Origin: Actinomadura barringtoniae
Lineage (GTDB): Bacteria; Actinomycetota; Actinomycetes; Streptosporangiales; Streptosporangiaceae
Assembly (NCBI RefSeq): GCF_017573505.1
Contig: NZ_JAGEOJ010000032.1
Coordinates: forward strand, 1 to 64,000
Length of the DNA stretch: 64,000 nucleotides
Direction: 5' to 3'
The notes beneath the pieces are model-generated. The model saw only the letters and a list, made by a program, of their open reading frames with translations. It ran no database searches and was not told the DNA's origin. Both the position numbers and the translations under genes were made by a program. How positions within the stretch are numbered: the stretch's first letter is position 1; every line of letters starts with the position of its first letter. Shown one piece after another: positions 57,331 to 64,000 of the stretch.

Positions 57331-59601
57331 CTAAACCTGTGCCGGTTCGAGCTTGGGCGGGGCCTCCGGGGAATCCGGCGAGTCCGGGGAGTCCGGGCTG
57401 CCGGGCGCCTCCGGTCCGTCGGACTCGCGGATGCCGTAGCGCCGGTAGACGCGGGCCAGCGGGCCGGGCGCCCACCAGTTGGCGTTGCCCAGCAGCCGCA
57501 TGGTGGCGGGCACCAGCAGCGCCCGGACGATCGTGGCGTCCACCAGGAAGCCGATCGCCATGATCACGCCGGTCATCTTGATGAACGCGATGCCGGAGGT
57601 GGAGAAGGCCCCGATGACGATGATGAACAGGGCCGCCGCGCTGGTGATGATGCCGCCGGTGCGCTGCAGGCCGGTGGCCACAGCGGTGGTGTTGTCGCCG
57701 GTCAGGTCGTACTGCTCGCGGATCCGGGACAGCAGGAACAGCTCGTAGTCCATGGACAGGCCGAACAGCATCGCCAGCATCAGGATCGGCATCGCGGGGG
57801 CGATCGTTCCGGTCGCGGTGAAGTCCAGGACTCCGGACAGATGGCCGTCCTGGAAGATCCAGACCATCGCGCCGAAGGCCGCCGACAGCGAGAACAGGTT
57901 CATCAGCATGGCCTTCAGCGGCAGGACCACCGAGCCGAACGCCAGGAACAGCAGGACGAACGTGGCCGTGCCGACCCAGAGGACGAGCCAGGGGAGCGTG
58001 GAGCCGAGACTGTCCAGCTGGTCGACCACGGTGGCCGACTCGCCCCCGATGTGGGAGTCGGCGCCCGGCGGCGGCGTCACGTCGCGTACCTGCTGGGCCA
58101 GCGAACGGGCATGGCTGCTCGTCGCCTCGCCGTCGTAGGTGAGGGCGATCCGGGTGGTCTGGCCCTTGGCTCCGGTGATCGAGGCGCCGTTGATGCCGGG
58201 GATGGCGGCCAGCCGGTCGGAGTAGGCCTTCACCGCGGCCTGGTCGGAGGTGCCGGTGACGATCGCCTCGATGGGGTCGGTCGAGTTGCGGGGGAAGTCG
58301 TTCTGGAGGGTGTCCGACACCACGCGGGCGTCGGCGGCGGTCGGCAGGACGCGGGCGTCCAGGCCGCCCCAGCTGATGCGCAGGAACGGGGAGCCGAGCG
58401 CCAGCAGGAGGGCGATGGTGGCGACGGCGTAGATCACCGGGCGGCGCATGACGCTGTGCGCCAGGCGCAGCCACCGGCCGCCCTCGGCGCTGGCCGTGAT
58501 CCCGACCGCTGCGCCGGTTGCGCCGGTTGCGTCGGCCGCGGCTGGGCTGGTGGCCTTGCGACGGCGTACGGCCAGGGCGTTCACCCGGGGGCCGAGCACG
58601 GCCAGCATCGCCGGCAGGACGGTCAGCGCGCCGATCATGCAGACCAGGACGGTGGCGATCCCGCCGTAGCCCATGGAGATCAGGAAGTTCTGGTCGAAGA
58701 GCAGGAGGCTGGACAGGGAGACCGCGACCGTGATGCCCGAGACCGCGACGGTACGGCCGGCCGTGGACATGGTCGCGGCGAGTGCGTCCTCGACCGACTT
58801 CCCGCGGGCCAGCTCCTCGCGGAAGCGGCCGACGACGAACAGGCCGTAGTCGATCGCCAGCCCCAGCCCGAGGAACGTGGTGATGTTGATCGCGAAGATC
58901 GACACGTCGGTGAACTCGGTGAGCAGCCGCAGCGCCGTGAACGAGCCCAGCACGGCCAGCCCGCCGACCAGCAGCGGCAGGCTCGCCGCCACCAGGCTGC
59001 CGAAGATCACGACCAGCAGGATCAGCAGGACGGGCATCGCCATGCCCTCGGCGCGGCCGATGTCGGACGAGACGCGCTCGTTGACGGCCGTCTGCGTGCC
59101 CTGGTCGCCGCCGACCTTGGCGGTCAGCCCGGCCCCGGCCAGCGCGTCGGCCCTGGTCAGGTCCTTGGAGATCGACTTGTAGTTGTCCTCGCGGGTCTTC
59201 TCGTCGCCGCCCGCGAGCTGCAGGACGGCGTAGGTGGCGGTGCGGTCTTTGCTGACGAACTGCGGCGACTTGGTCGTCCAGTACGTGGAGACGCCCGCGA
59301 CCTTGTCGGACGGCAACCCGCCGAGGGCCTTGTCGACCGACTGGCGGTAGGACGGGTCGTCGACCGTACGGCCGGCGCTCTTGTACAGGACCACGACGTC
59401 GGCCTGGCCGCGGCCGAGGTCGTGTTCGGCGATCTTCGCCGCCCGGTCGCTCTCGCTGCCCGGCGTGTCGAACCCGCCGGCCGAGGTGAGGGCGCCGAAG
59501 ACACCGGTGCCCCAGACCGCCATGAAGACGATCGCGATCAGGGAAAGCCCGAGGATCGGCCGCCGCCGCCGATGAACGAGGCGGCCCCACGATTCGAACA
59601 T
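57331..59601 (-). CDS. MMPL/RND-family transporter
   Basis: The 756-residue protein has the MmpL layout: helix 1 (RPILGLSLIAIVFMAVWGTG), a large extracellular loop, helices 2-6 with GLGLAIDYGLFVVGRFREEL, a second loop, helices 8-12 with MLFGLSMDYELFLLSRIREQ, and a Pro/Ser/Asp-rich tail. The paired Asp-Tyr residues in these helices are the proton relay of MmpL proteins, which export lipids or drugs. ATG 59601 has GGAG six bases upstream. It is divergent from a TetR gene that probably represses it. Confidence 0.93.
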   Translation of the reverse strand: MFESWGRLVHRRRRPILGLSLIAIVFMAVWGTGVFGALTSAGGFDTPGSESDRAAKIAEHDLGRGQADVVVLYKSAGRTVDDPSYRQSVDKALGGLPSDKVAGVSTYWTTKSPQFVSKDRTATYAVLQLAGGDEKTREDNYKSISKDLTRADALAGAGLTAKVGGDQGTQTAVNERVSSDIGRAEGMAMPVLLILLVVIFGSLVAASLPLLVGGLAVLGSFTALRLLTEFTDVSIFAINITTFLGLGLAIDYGLFVVGRFREELARGKSVEDALAATMSTAGRTVAVSGITVAVSLSSLLLFDQNFLISMGYGGIATVLVCMIGALTVLPAMLAVLGPRVNALAVRRRKATSPAAADATGATGAAVGITASAEGGRWLRLAHSVMRRPVIYAVATIALLLALGSPFLRISWGGLDARVLPTAADARVVSDTLQNDFPRNSTDPIEAIVTGTSDQAAVKAYSDRLAAIPGINGASITGAKGQTTRIALTYDGEATSSHARSLAQQVRDVTPPPGADSHIGGESATVVDQLDSLGSTLPWLVLWVGTATFVLLFLAFGSVVLPLKAMLMNLFSLSAAFGAMVWIFQDGHLSGVLDFTATGTIAPAMPILMLAMLFGLSMDYELFLLSRIREQYDLTGDNTTAVATGLQRTGGIITSAAALFIIVIGAFSTSGIAFIKMTGVIMAIGFLVDATIVRALLVPATMRLLGNANWWAPGPLARVYRRYGIRESDGPEAPGSPDSPDSPDSPEAPPKLEPAQV

Positions 59602-59694
59602 TGTCTGCTCCCGCACCTTGTCGCTACCGGCCGGCTCGTGTCATCGGCCAGCCTGCGTTACTAGCAATCACGTCAGTGAACGTCGTAAACTTGC

Positions 59695-59705
59695 TAACGG
59701 TGTTA
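59695..59705. promoter_or_regulatory. candidate TetR operator between mmpL and tetR
   Basis: TAAC-GGT-GTTA is a perfect 11-base dyad in the AT-rich 151-base divergent region; a longer imperfect pair CGTTActaGCAA (59656-59667) and TTGCTAACG (59691-59699) and GTAAAC/GTTTAC copies (59685-59690, 59720-59725) surround it. The setting is typical for a TetR site controlling both genes. Confidence 0.5.
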
Positions 59706-59752
59706 ACTCTGCATGCATCGTTTACTTACGTCAAGGGTGTTTTTGAGGAATC

Positions 59753-60487
59753 ATGCGGGACGTGACGAAGTCCAGGCGGGACCGGCTCCGCGAGGCGACC
59801 ATGCTGGAGATCGGCCAGACCGCGCGCCGGATCCTGGTCGAGGAGGGCCCGGAGGCGGTGACGCTGCGCGCGATCGCCCGCGAGATGGGCATGACCGCGC
59901 CCGCCCTCTACCGCTACTTCGACAGCCACCGGGAGCTGCTGCGCCACCTGGTCGGGGACGTCTTCAACGAGCTCACCGAGTACCTGCACCGGGACCTGAA
60001 GCGGCTGCCGAAGGGCGACATGAGCGGGAAGTTCCTGGTCGCCTCGCGCAGTTTCCGGCGCTGGTCACTGGACCACCGGCGCGAGTACGCGCTGCTGTTC
60101 GGCGCGCCGCTGCCGGGCCTGGGCCACCAGGAGCAGATCGACTTCGCCGAGGAGTGCGCCCAGCGCTTCGGGCTGACCTTCCTGACGCTGTTCCTCGAGC
60201 TGTGGAACATGTTCCCGTTCCCGGTGACGCCCGAGGACGAGATGATCCCGGAGCTGCGCGAGCAGCTGCGCCGCTACCGGGACGAGGCGCTCGGCGTGGA
60301 CCTGCCGCTCGGCGTCATCCAGGCGTTCCTGCAGTGCTGGGTACGCCTGCAGGGCGCCGTGAGCCTGGAGGTCTTCGGCCACCTGGAGTTCGCGCTGAGC
60401 GACGCGGAGCCGATGTTCGAGCTGATGCTGGCCGAGCTGACCCCGAAGCTCGGGCTCGACTACAGGCCACCCGGCCAGTCCGCCTGA
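59753..60487 (+). CDS. TetR-family regulator of the MMPL gene
   Basis: The 244-residue protein has the TetR HTH (EIGQTARRILVEEGPEAVTL, RAIAREMGMTAPALYRYFDS) and a C-terminal domain with the WHG-like pattern FRRWSLDHRREYALLFGAPL. It is divergent from the MMPL transporter across an operator-rich region, so it probably senses that pump's substrate. ATG 59753 follows TGAGGAA. Its TGA lies in a 12-bp tandem repeat. Confidence 0.92.
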   Translation: MRDVTKSRRDRLREATMLEIGQTARRILVEEGPEAVTLRAIAREMGMTAPALYRYFDSHRELLRHLVGDVFNELTEYLHRDLKRLPKGDMSGKFLVASRSFRRWSLDHRREYALLFGAPLPGLGHQEQIDFAEECAQRFGLTFLTLFLELWNMFPFPVTPEDEMIPELREQLRRYRDEALGVDLPLGVIQAFLQCWVRLQGAVSLEVFGHLEFALSDAEPMFELMLAELTPKLGLDYRPPGQSA

Positions 60488-60574
60488 GAACGCACCTGAG
60501 AACGCACCGGAGACGTTCCGGGGACGTTCCGGGGACGTTCCGGAGAGGTTCCGGGGACGTTCCGGAGAGATTCC
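60483..60574. repeat. tandem repeats starting at the tetR stop codon
   Basis: CCTGAGAACGCA occurs twice in tandem (60483-60494, 60495-60506), the first copy holding the TGA (60485-60487). Six 11-bp units of GG(A/G)GA(C/G)(G/A)TTCC type follow at 60509-60574. Each 11-bp unit is itself nearly palindromic around ACGT. Confidence 0.9.
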
Positions 60575-60581
60575 GGAGAAC

Positions 60582-60643
60582 GCGAACGGCCGACCTGAAG
60601 CGGGGGGCGGGATGCCCCGACCGCGTCAGGCCGGCCGTGTTCG
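60582..60643. terminator. terminator between tetR and moeZ
   Basis: GCGAACGGCCGACCTGA pairs with TCAGGCCGGCCGTGTTCGC with one mismatch and a two-base bulge; the plus strand continues TCTTTAC. It lies between convergent genes. Confidence 0.7.
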
Positions 60644-60661
60644 CTCTTTACAGGCCGAGCG

Positions 60662-61843
60662 TCAGTACTGGGGGAGGCTCGGGTCGATCTGGTTGACCCA
60701 GGCCACCACGCCGCCGCCCACGTGGACGGCGTCGGCGAAGCCCGCGTTCTTGACGACCGCGAGCGCCTCGGCCGAGCGGACGCCCGACTTGCAGTGCAGG
60801 ACGATCTTCTTGTCCTGGGGGAGCTTCTCCAGGGCGGAGCCGTTCAGGAACTCGCCCTTGGGGATCAGCGTCGCGCCCGGGATGTTGACGATCTCGTACT
60901 CGTTGATCTCGCGGACGTCCACCAGGAAGATGTCGTCGCCGCGGTCCTGCATGGCCTTCAGGTCGTGCACCGAGATGGTGGAGTCCTTGGCGGCCTCGGT
61001 CGCCTCCTCCGACACCGCGCCGCAGAAGGCCTCGTAGTCCTCCAGCAGCTCGGTCTGGGTGGGGTTCTTGCCGCACAGCGGGCACTCGGGGTCCTTGCGG
61101 ACCTTGACGTTGCGGTAGGTCATCTCGAGGGCGTCGTAGATCGTCAGACGCCCGACCAGCGGCTCGCCGATCCCGGTGATGAGCTTGATCGCCTCGTTCA
61201 CCTGGATGGAGCCGATGGACGCGCACAGCACGCCCAGCACGCCGCCCTCGGCGCACGACGGCACCATGCCGGGCGGCGGCGGCTCGGGGTAGAGGCAGCG
61301 GTAGCACGGGCCGTGCTCGGCCCAGAAGACCGACGCCTGGCCGTCGAACCGGTAGATCGAGCCCCACACGTACGGCTTGCCGAGCAGCACGGCCGCGTCG
61401 TTCACCATGTAGCGGGTCGCGAAGTTGTCGGTGCCGTCCACGATCAGGTCGTACTGGCCGAAGATCTCCAGCACGTTGTCGCGGTCCAGGACCTCGTTGT
61501 GCACCTGGACGTTGATCAGCGGGTTGATCTCGCGCACGGTCTCGGCGGCGGACTCGGCCTTCGGCTTGCCGAGGGTGGACTGCCGGTGGATGATCTGGCG
61601 CTGCAGATTGGACTCGTCGACGATGTCGAAGTCGATGATGCCGAGCGTGCCCACGCCCGCCGCGGCGAGGTACATCAGCGCGGGCGAGCCAAGGCCCCCC
61701 GCGCCGACGCACAGGACCTTGGCGTTCTTGAGCCGCTTCTGCCCGGCCATCCCGACGTCGGGAATGATCAGGTGTCGCGAGTAACGATTGACCTCGTCAC
61801 GGGTGAGCTCCGCTGCGGGCTCGACCAGAGGTGGCAACGACAC
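60662..61843 (-). CDS. moeZ: MoeZ-type adenylyltransferase/sulfurtransferase
   Basis: The 393-residue protein joins an E1-like ThiF/MoeB domain (VLCVGAGGLGSPALMYLAAA, IIDFDIVDESNLQRQIIH, VDGTDNF, CYRC and CPLC zinc pairs) to a C-terminal rhodanese domain with the active cysteine in LHCKSGVRSAEA. It activates sulfur-carrier proteins by adenylation and loads sulfur for molybdopterin, cysteine or thiamine pathways; M. tuberculosis Rv3206c (moeB1/moeZ) is the counterpart near rhlE. GTG 61843 has AGGAG eight bases upstream. Confidence 0.95.
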   Translation of the reverse strand: MSLPPLVEPAAELTRDEVNRYSRHLIIPDVGMAGQKRLKNAKVLCVGAGGLGSPALMYLAAAGVGTLGIIDFDIVDESNLQRQIIHRQSTLGKPKAESAAETVREINPLINVQVHNEVLDRDNVLEIFGQYDLIVDGTDNFATRYMVNDAAVLLGKPYVWGSIYRFDGQASVFWAEHGPCYRCLYPEPPPPGMVPSCAEGGVLGVLCASIGSIQVNEAIKLITGIGEPLVGRLTIYDALEMTYRNVKVRKDPECPLCGKNPTQTELLEDYEAFCGAVSEEATEAAKDSTISVHDLKAMQDRGDDIFLVDVREINEYEIVNIPGATLIPKGEFLNGSALEKLPQDKKIVLHCKSGVRSAEALAVVKNAGFADAVHVGGGVVAWVNQIDPSLPQY

Positions 61844-62041
61844 GGTGAGTGCTCCTGTGCTGACGCTCGGCTTCAACGGGGGCGGACGCCTTCGTCCCTC
61901 ATCGCACAACCTTGCCATGCCCCGCCGCATTCCCGAACCCCCGCCCGGGGCGAAAGCCCACGTCAGCCCGTACCCAGGGATGACCCGCCGCCGCGGGGGT
62001 AATGGGCCGGGGCAGATGATCAGGCTCGGGGCGAGGGGTTG

Positions 62042-62263
62042 ATGGTGATGGGGCTCATGGACAGGTTCTCGCAGGGTCTCTCCCGGCGGCGGGCGCAGCG
62101 TGCCGCGGCGCGGCGCGAGCGGCGGCGCACCCCGAGCGCCCGGGAGCTGCGCGCCCAGGCGCGGACGCAGCGGGCCGAGGACAAGCTGCTGCAGACCGAG
62201 GCCATGATCCACCAGGAGGCCGCCCGGATGCGGCCGGGCCGCCGCCGCCAGGGCTCGCGCTAG
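62042..62263 (+). CDS. small basic helical protein
   Basis: The frame from ATG 62042 (GCGAGGGG just upstream) encodes 73 residues, a third Arg or Lys, with a predicted long helix (SARELRAQARTQRAEDKLLQ, TEAMIHQEAARMRPG). The C terminus (QGSR) is written in the first, degenerate unit of the 20-bp repeat array. Family not recognised; nucleic-acid binding is possible from charge alone. Confidence 0.6.
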   Translation: MVMGLMDRFSQGLSRRRAQRAAARRERRRTPSARELRAQARTQRAEDKLLQTEAMIHQEAARMRPGRRRQGSR

Positions 62264-62430
62264 CCCACCGGGTTTCGCGCTGGACGGCCGGGGTTCGCGC
62301 TGGACGGCCGGGGTTCGCGCTGGACGGCCGGGGTTCGCGCTGGACGGCCGGGGTTCGCGCTGGACGGCCAGGGTTCGCGCTGGACGGCCAGGGTTCGCGC
62401 CGGACGGCCAGGGTTCGCGTTCGGCCGGCC
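62251..62430. repeat. nine-unit 20-bp tandem array
   Basis: GGGTTCGCGCTGGACGGCCG is repeated with a strict 20-base period from 62251 to 62430. Units 2-6 are nearly identical, later units carry CCA in place of CCG, and units 1 and 9 are degenerate. The first unit holds the last codons and TAG (62261-62263) of the small basic gene. There are no spacers, so this is not CRISPR. Twenty is not a multiple of three, so any translation through it shifts frame. Confidence 0.95.
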
Positions 62431-62501
62431 AAGGGCAGCGCTAGACAGGTCACCTTCAGGTGCGGGCGGAATGTCCCGAACCGGAGATAACCTTTGCGCT
62501 T

Positions 62502-63329
62502 GTGGCGTTCCTGCCCCCCATCGACCAGCCCCCGGCTCCGCCCGGCCCCCCGGCGAGCCGGCCGCCCGGCCCGGCCGGGCCCGTTCGCGTGCTCGGGCTG
62601 CGCGCCCGCCAGTGGATGCTGATCGCGGTCGCGCTGGGGCTCGCGTACGTCGTGACGACCGTGACGTCGATGATCGGCGCCTGGTCCGAGCTGCACCGCG
62701 ACCCCACCAACGCCGAGCTGAAGCGGGCGGCGATCGCCGAGGTGGCGGCGCGCTGGCGTACGTGGGAGGCCTCGCGGATCTTCCCTGAGCGCCTCTCGTA
62801 CGACACCGACCAGGGGCGGAGCGAGTTCGCGAGCCGGATCGGGATCGTTCCGCAGACCACCTGCGAGACCGCGGTGGACGGCGAGATCGCGGCCGTTCTG
62901 CGGGCGCAGGGCTGCCAGGCCGTGCTGCGCGCCACCTACACCGACCCGATCCAGGGCATCGTGATCACCGTCGGCGTGGTGGCGTTCCGCGACGCCTTCG
63001 CCGCCGACCGGGCGTACAAGCAGATCCCGAACGCGCCGGTCACCGACCGCGTCCACGGGCTGCGGCCCGCGCTGCGCGCGGCGGCGTTCCCCGGCACCGC
63101 CGCCGCCCGCTTCGCCGACACCGCCCGTCAGGACCGTTCCTCCACCCGCGGCGGGCCGTACGTGGTGCTGACCACGGCCGGCCAGTCCGACGGCCGCCCG
63201 GCCGCCGCGGTCCCCAAGAACCGGCCGGGCCAGCCGTTCGGCGCCGCGCCGCAGCTGGGCTGGCAGATCTCGCGGACGCTCTCGGCGCAGGCGATGCCCG
63301 ACTGCTCGAGCCGGGAGTGGCGATGCTGA
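62502..63329 (+). CDS. hypothetical membrane-anchored protein
   Basis: The 275-residue protein has a proline-rich start, one membrane helix (about residues 38-62, RQWMLIAVALGLAYVVTTVT) and an extracytoplasmic domain of about 200 residues with two cysteines (TTCETAV, QGCQAVLRATY) and VGVVAFRDAFAADRAYKQIP. GTG 62502 is probably leaderless, since TAACCT (62488-62493) is eight bases upstream. The stop overlaps the start of the subtilisin-like gene by 7 bases, so the products likely work together outside the membrane. Confidence 0.72.
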   Translation: MAFLPPIDQPPAPPGPPASRPPGPAGPVRVLGLRARQWMLIAVALGLAYVVTTVTSMIGAWSELHRDPTNAELKRAAIAEVAARWRTWEASRIFPERLSYDTDQGRSEFASRIGIVPQTTCETAVDGEIAAVLRAQGCQAVLRATYTDPIQGIVITVGVVAFRDAFAADRAYKQIPNAPVTDRVHGLRPALRAAAFPGTAAARFADTARQDRSSTRGGPYVVLTTAGQSDGRPAAAVPKNRPGQPFGAAPQLGWQISRTLSAQAMPDCSSREWRC

Positions 63330-64000
63330 GGAGGGCGGCGGCCGCCGTCGTCGCGTTCGCGGCGTCCTCCGCCCTGTTTTTCCCCGCGCAGGCGGCGAGC
63401 GCGGACGAGTTGCGCGACGCCCAGCAGCCGATGTTCAAGACGCTGTCGGTCGAGAAGGCCTGGCAGGTCACCAGGGGTGCGGGCGTCACGGTCGCCGTCG
63501 TCGACTCCGGCGTGGACACCCGCCAGCCCGACCTGAAGGGCGTGGTCACGACCGGCCCGAACATGCTGGCCGAGATCGACGAGGGCACCAAGCCCCACCA
63601 CGATCACGGCACCGGAATGTCCACGCTGATCGCGGGTCGCGGTCGCGGCCCGGGCAAGCGCGACGGCGTGATGGGGATCGCGCCGCAGGCCAAGATCCTG
63701 GCGATCCGCGCCATCGCCGAGCCCGAGGACGCCAGCTACCAGCGCTACAAGCGCGCGGAGGAGTCCAAGGACCCGGTCGCCGAGGGCATCAAGTACGCCG
63801 CCGACCACGGCGCCGACGTGATCAACCTGTCCATCGGCGAATACCAGGGGGACCCGGCCGAACGCGAGGCCATCGGCTACGCGATCGGCAAGGGCGTGGT
63901 CGTGGTGGCCGCCGCGGGCAACGACGGCGACAAGAAGCGCAGGCTCGACAAGGACGGCTTCGCCCCCTACTCCTACCCGGCGTCCTACCCGGGCGTGATC
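63323..64000 (+). CDS. subtilisin-like serine protease (mycosin-like), cut by window end
   Basis: From ATG 63323 (GGGAG five bases upstream) a frame runs to the window end, giving 226 residues. It has a signal peptide (MLRRAAAAVVAFAASSALFF, PAQAASA), the S8 Asp block VAVVDSGVD, the His block HHDHGTGMS and the oxyanion Asn in AAAGNDGD; the serine lies beyond the window. The form resembles mycosins (type VII secretion proteases), though no ESX genes are visible here, and other exported subtilases remain possible. Confidence 0.88.
   Translation, partial: MLRRAAAAVVAFAASSALFFPAQAASADELRDAQQPMFKTLSVEKAWQVTRGAGVTVAVVDSGVDTRQPDLKGVVTTGPNMLAEIDEGTKPHHDHGTGMSTLIAGRGRGPGKRDGVMGIAPQAKILAIRAIAEPEDASYQRYKRAEESKDPVAEGIKYAADHGADVINLSIGEYQGDPAEREAIGYAIGKGVVVVAAAGNDGDKKRRLDKDGFAPYSYPASYPGVI

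Noticed and set aside
62251..62430. CRISPR-like array
   Set aside because: Repeats are contiguous 20-bp units without spacers and no cas genes are near.
62055..63056. 333-codon minus-strand frame through the 20-bp repeats
   Set aside because: It owes its length to the repeat and to antisense reading of the membrane protein gene; no domain or start signal.

Overview
The window is high-GC (about 70%) actinobacterial chromosome, probably Thermomonosporaceae-like (Actinomadura and relatives). This follows from GC-rich third codon positions, frequent GTG/TTG starts, actinobacterial-only families (DUF3117, DUF3107, DUF397 with a DUF5753-type HTH protein, DUF6758) and blocks that keep the order of M. 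tuberculosis Rv1220c-sigE-rseA-htrA-tatB, mrp-DUF1003-MgtE-like (Rv1229c to Rv1232c), and the rhlE, DUF3107, TetR and moeZ neighbourhood (Rv3206c to Rv3211). All calls come from reading the sequence; no database search was run.

Layout. 0-5 kb: a poly-G contig edge, a truncated gene tail, an SRPBCC protein, DNA-3-methyladenine glycosylase I, an FtsX/MacB-type ABC exporter and a LuxR response-regulator remnant. 5-9.3 kb: a light-response cluster of photolyase, a MerR-B12 (LitR/CarH-like) regulator, a LitS-like ECF sigma factor and a YbgA-like DUF523/DUF1722 protein. 9.3-12.2 kb: an enoyl-CoA hydratase/PaaX pair and a tnpB-only IS200/IS605-type element with both end hairpins. 12.3-21.6 kb: DUF3117, leucyl aminopeptidase, the envelope-stress locus (O-methyltransferase, sigE with its own ECF promoter, zinc anti-sigma factor, MucB/RseB-like protein, HtrA) and tatB. 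21.7-29.7 kb: Mrp ATPase, MarR, DUF1003, MgtE-like protein, ECF41 sigma factor, CoA lyase, CPBP protease. 29.6-35.9 kb: a Ser/Thr kinase, secreted protein, NUDIX, PHP phosphoesterase, a metallo-beta-lactamase-fold pseudoenzyme and a RecB-like nuclease. 35.9-43 kb: DUF2236 oxygenase, alpha/beta hydrolase, glycerophosphodiesterase, Tat-exported phospholipase C, RhlE helicase. 43-49.5 kb: a lipoprotein/kinase pair sharing an extracellular domain, small stress proteins, TetR, and a flavoprotein lacking its disulfide cysteines. 49.5-52.5 kb: an NHEJ module (LigD-type polymerase, ATP-dependent ligase, Ku). 52.5-64 kb: SGNH hydrolase, a WhiJ-like trio (HATPase, HTH, DUF397), nucleotidyltransferase, K+ channel, MMPL transporter with TetR, MoeZ, a small basic protein with a 20-bp repeat array, and a membrane protein/subtilisin pair cut by the window end.

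Themes. DNA repair recurs (Tag, Phr, Ku/polymerase/ligase, RecB-like nuclease), as does signalling (four ECF or light sigma/regulator units, two receptor-type kinases). Genes are tightly packed with many 4-bp stop/start overlaps and several short convergent overlaps. The most unusual structural pattern is that short tandem repeats repeatedly contain or abut stop codons (seven cases). The most interesting candidate systems are the lipoprotein/kinase pair with RsiV-like ectodomains, two enzymes whose catalytic residues have all been replaced, and the minimal TnpB element with a predictable guide.
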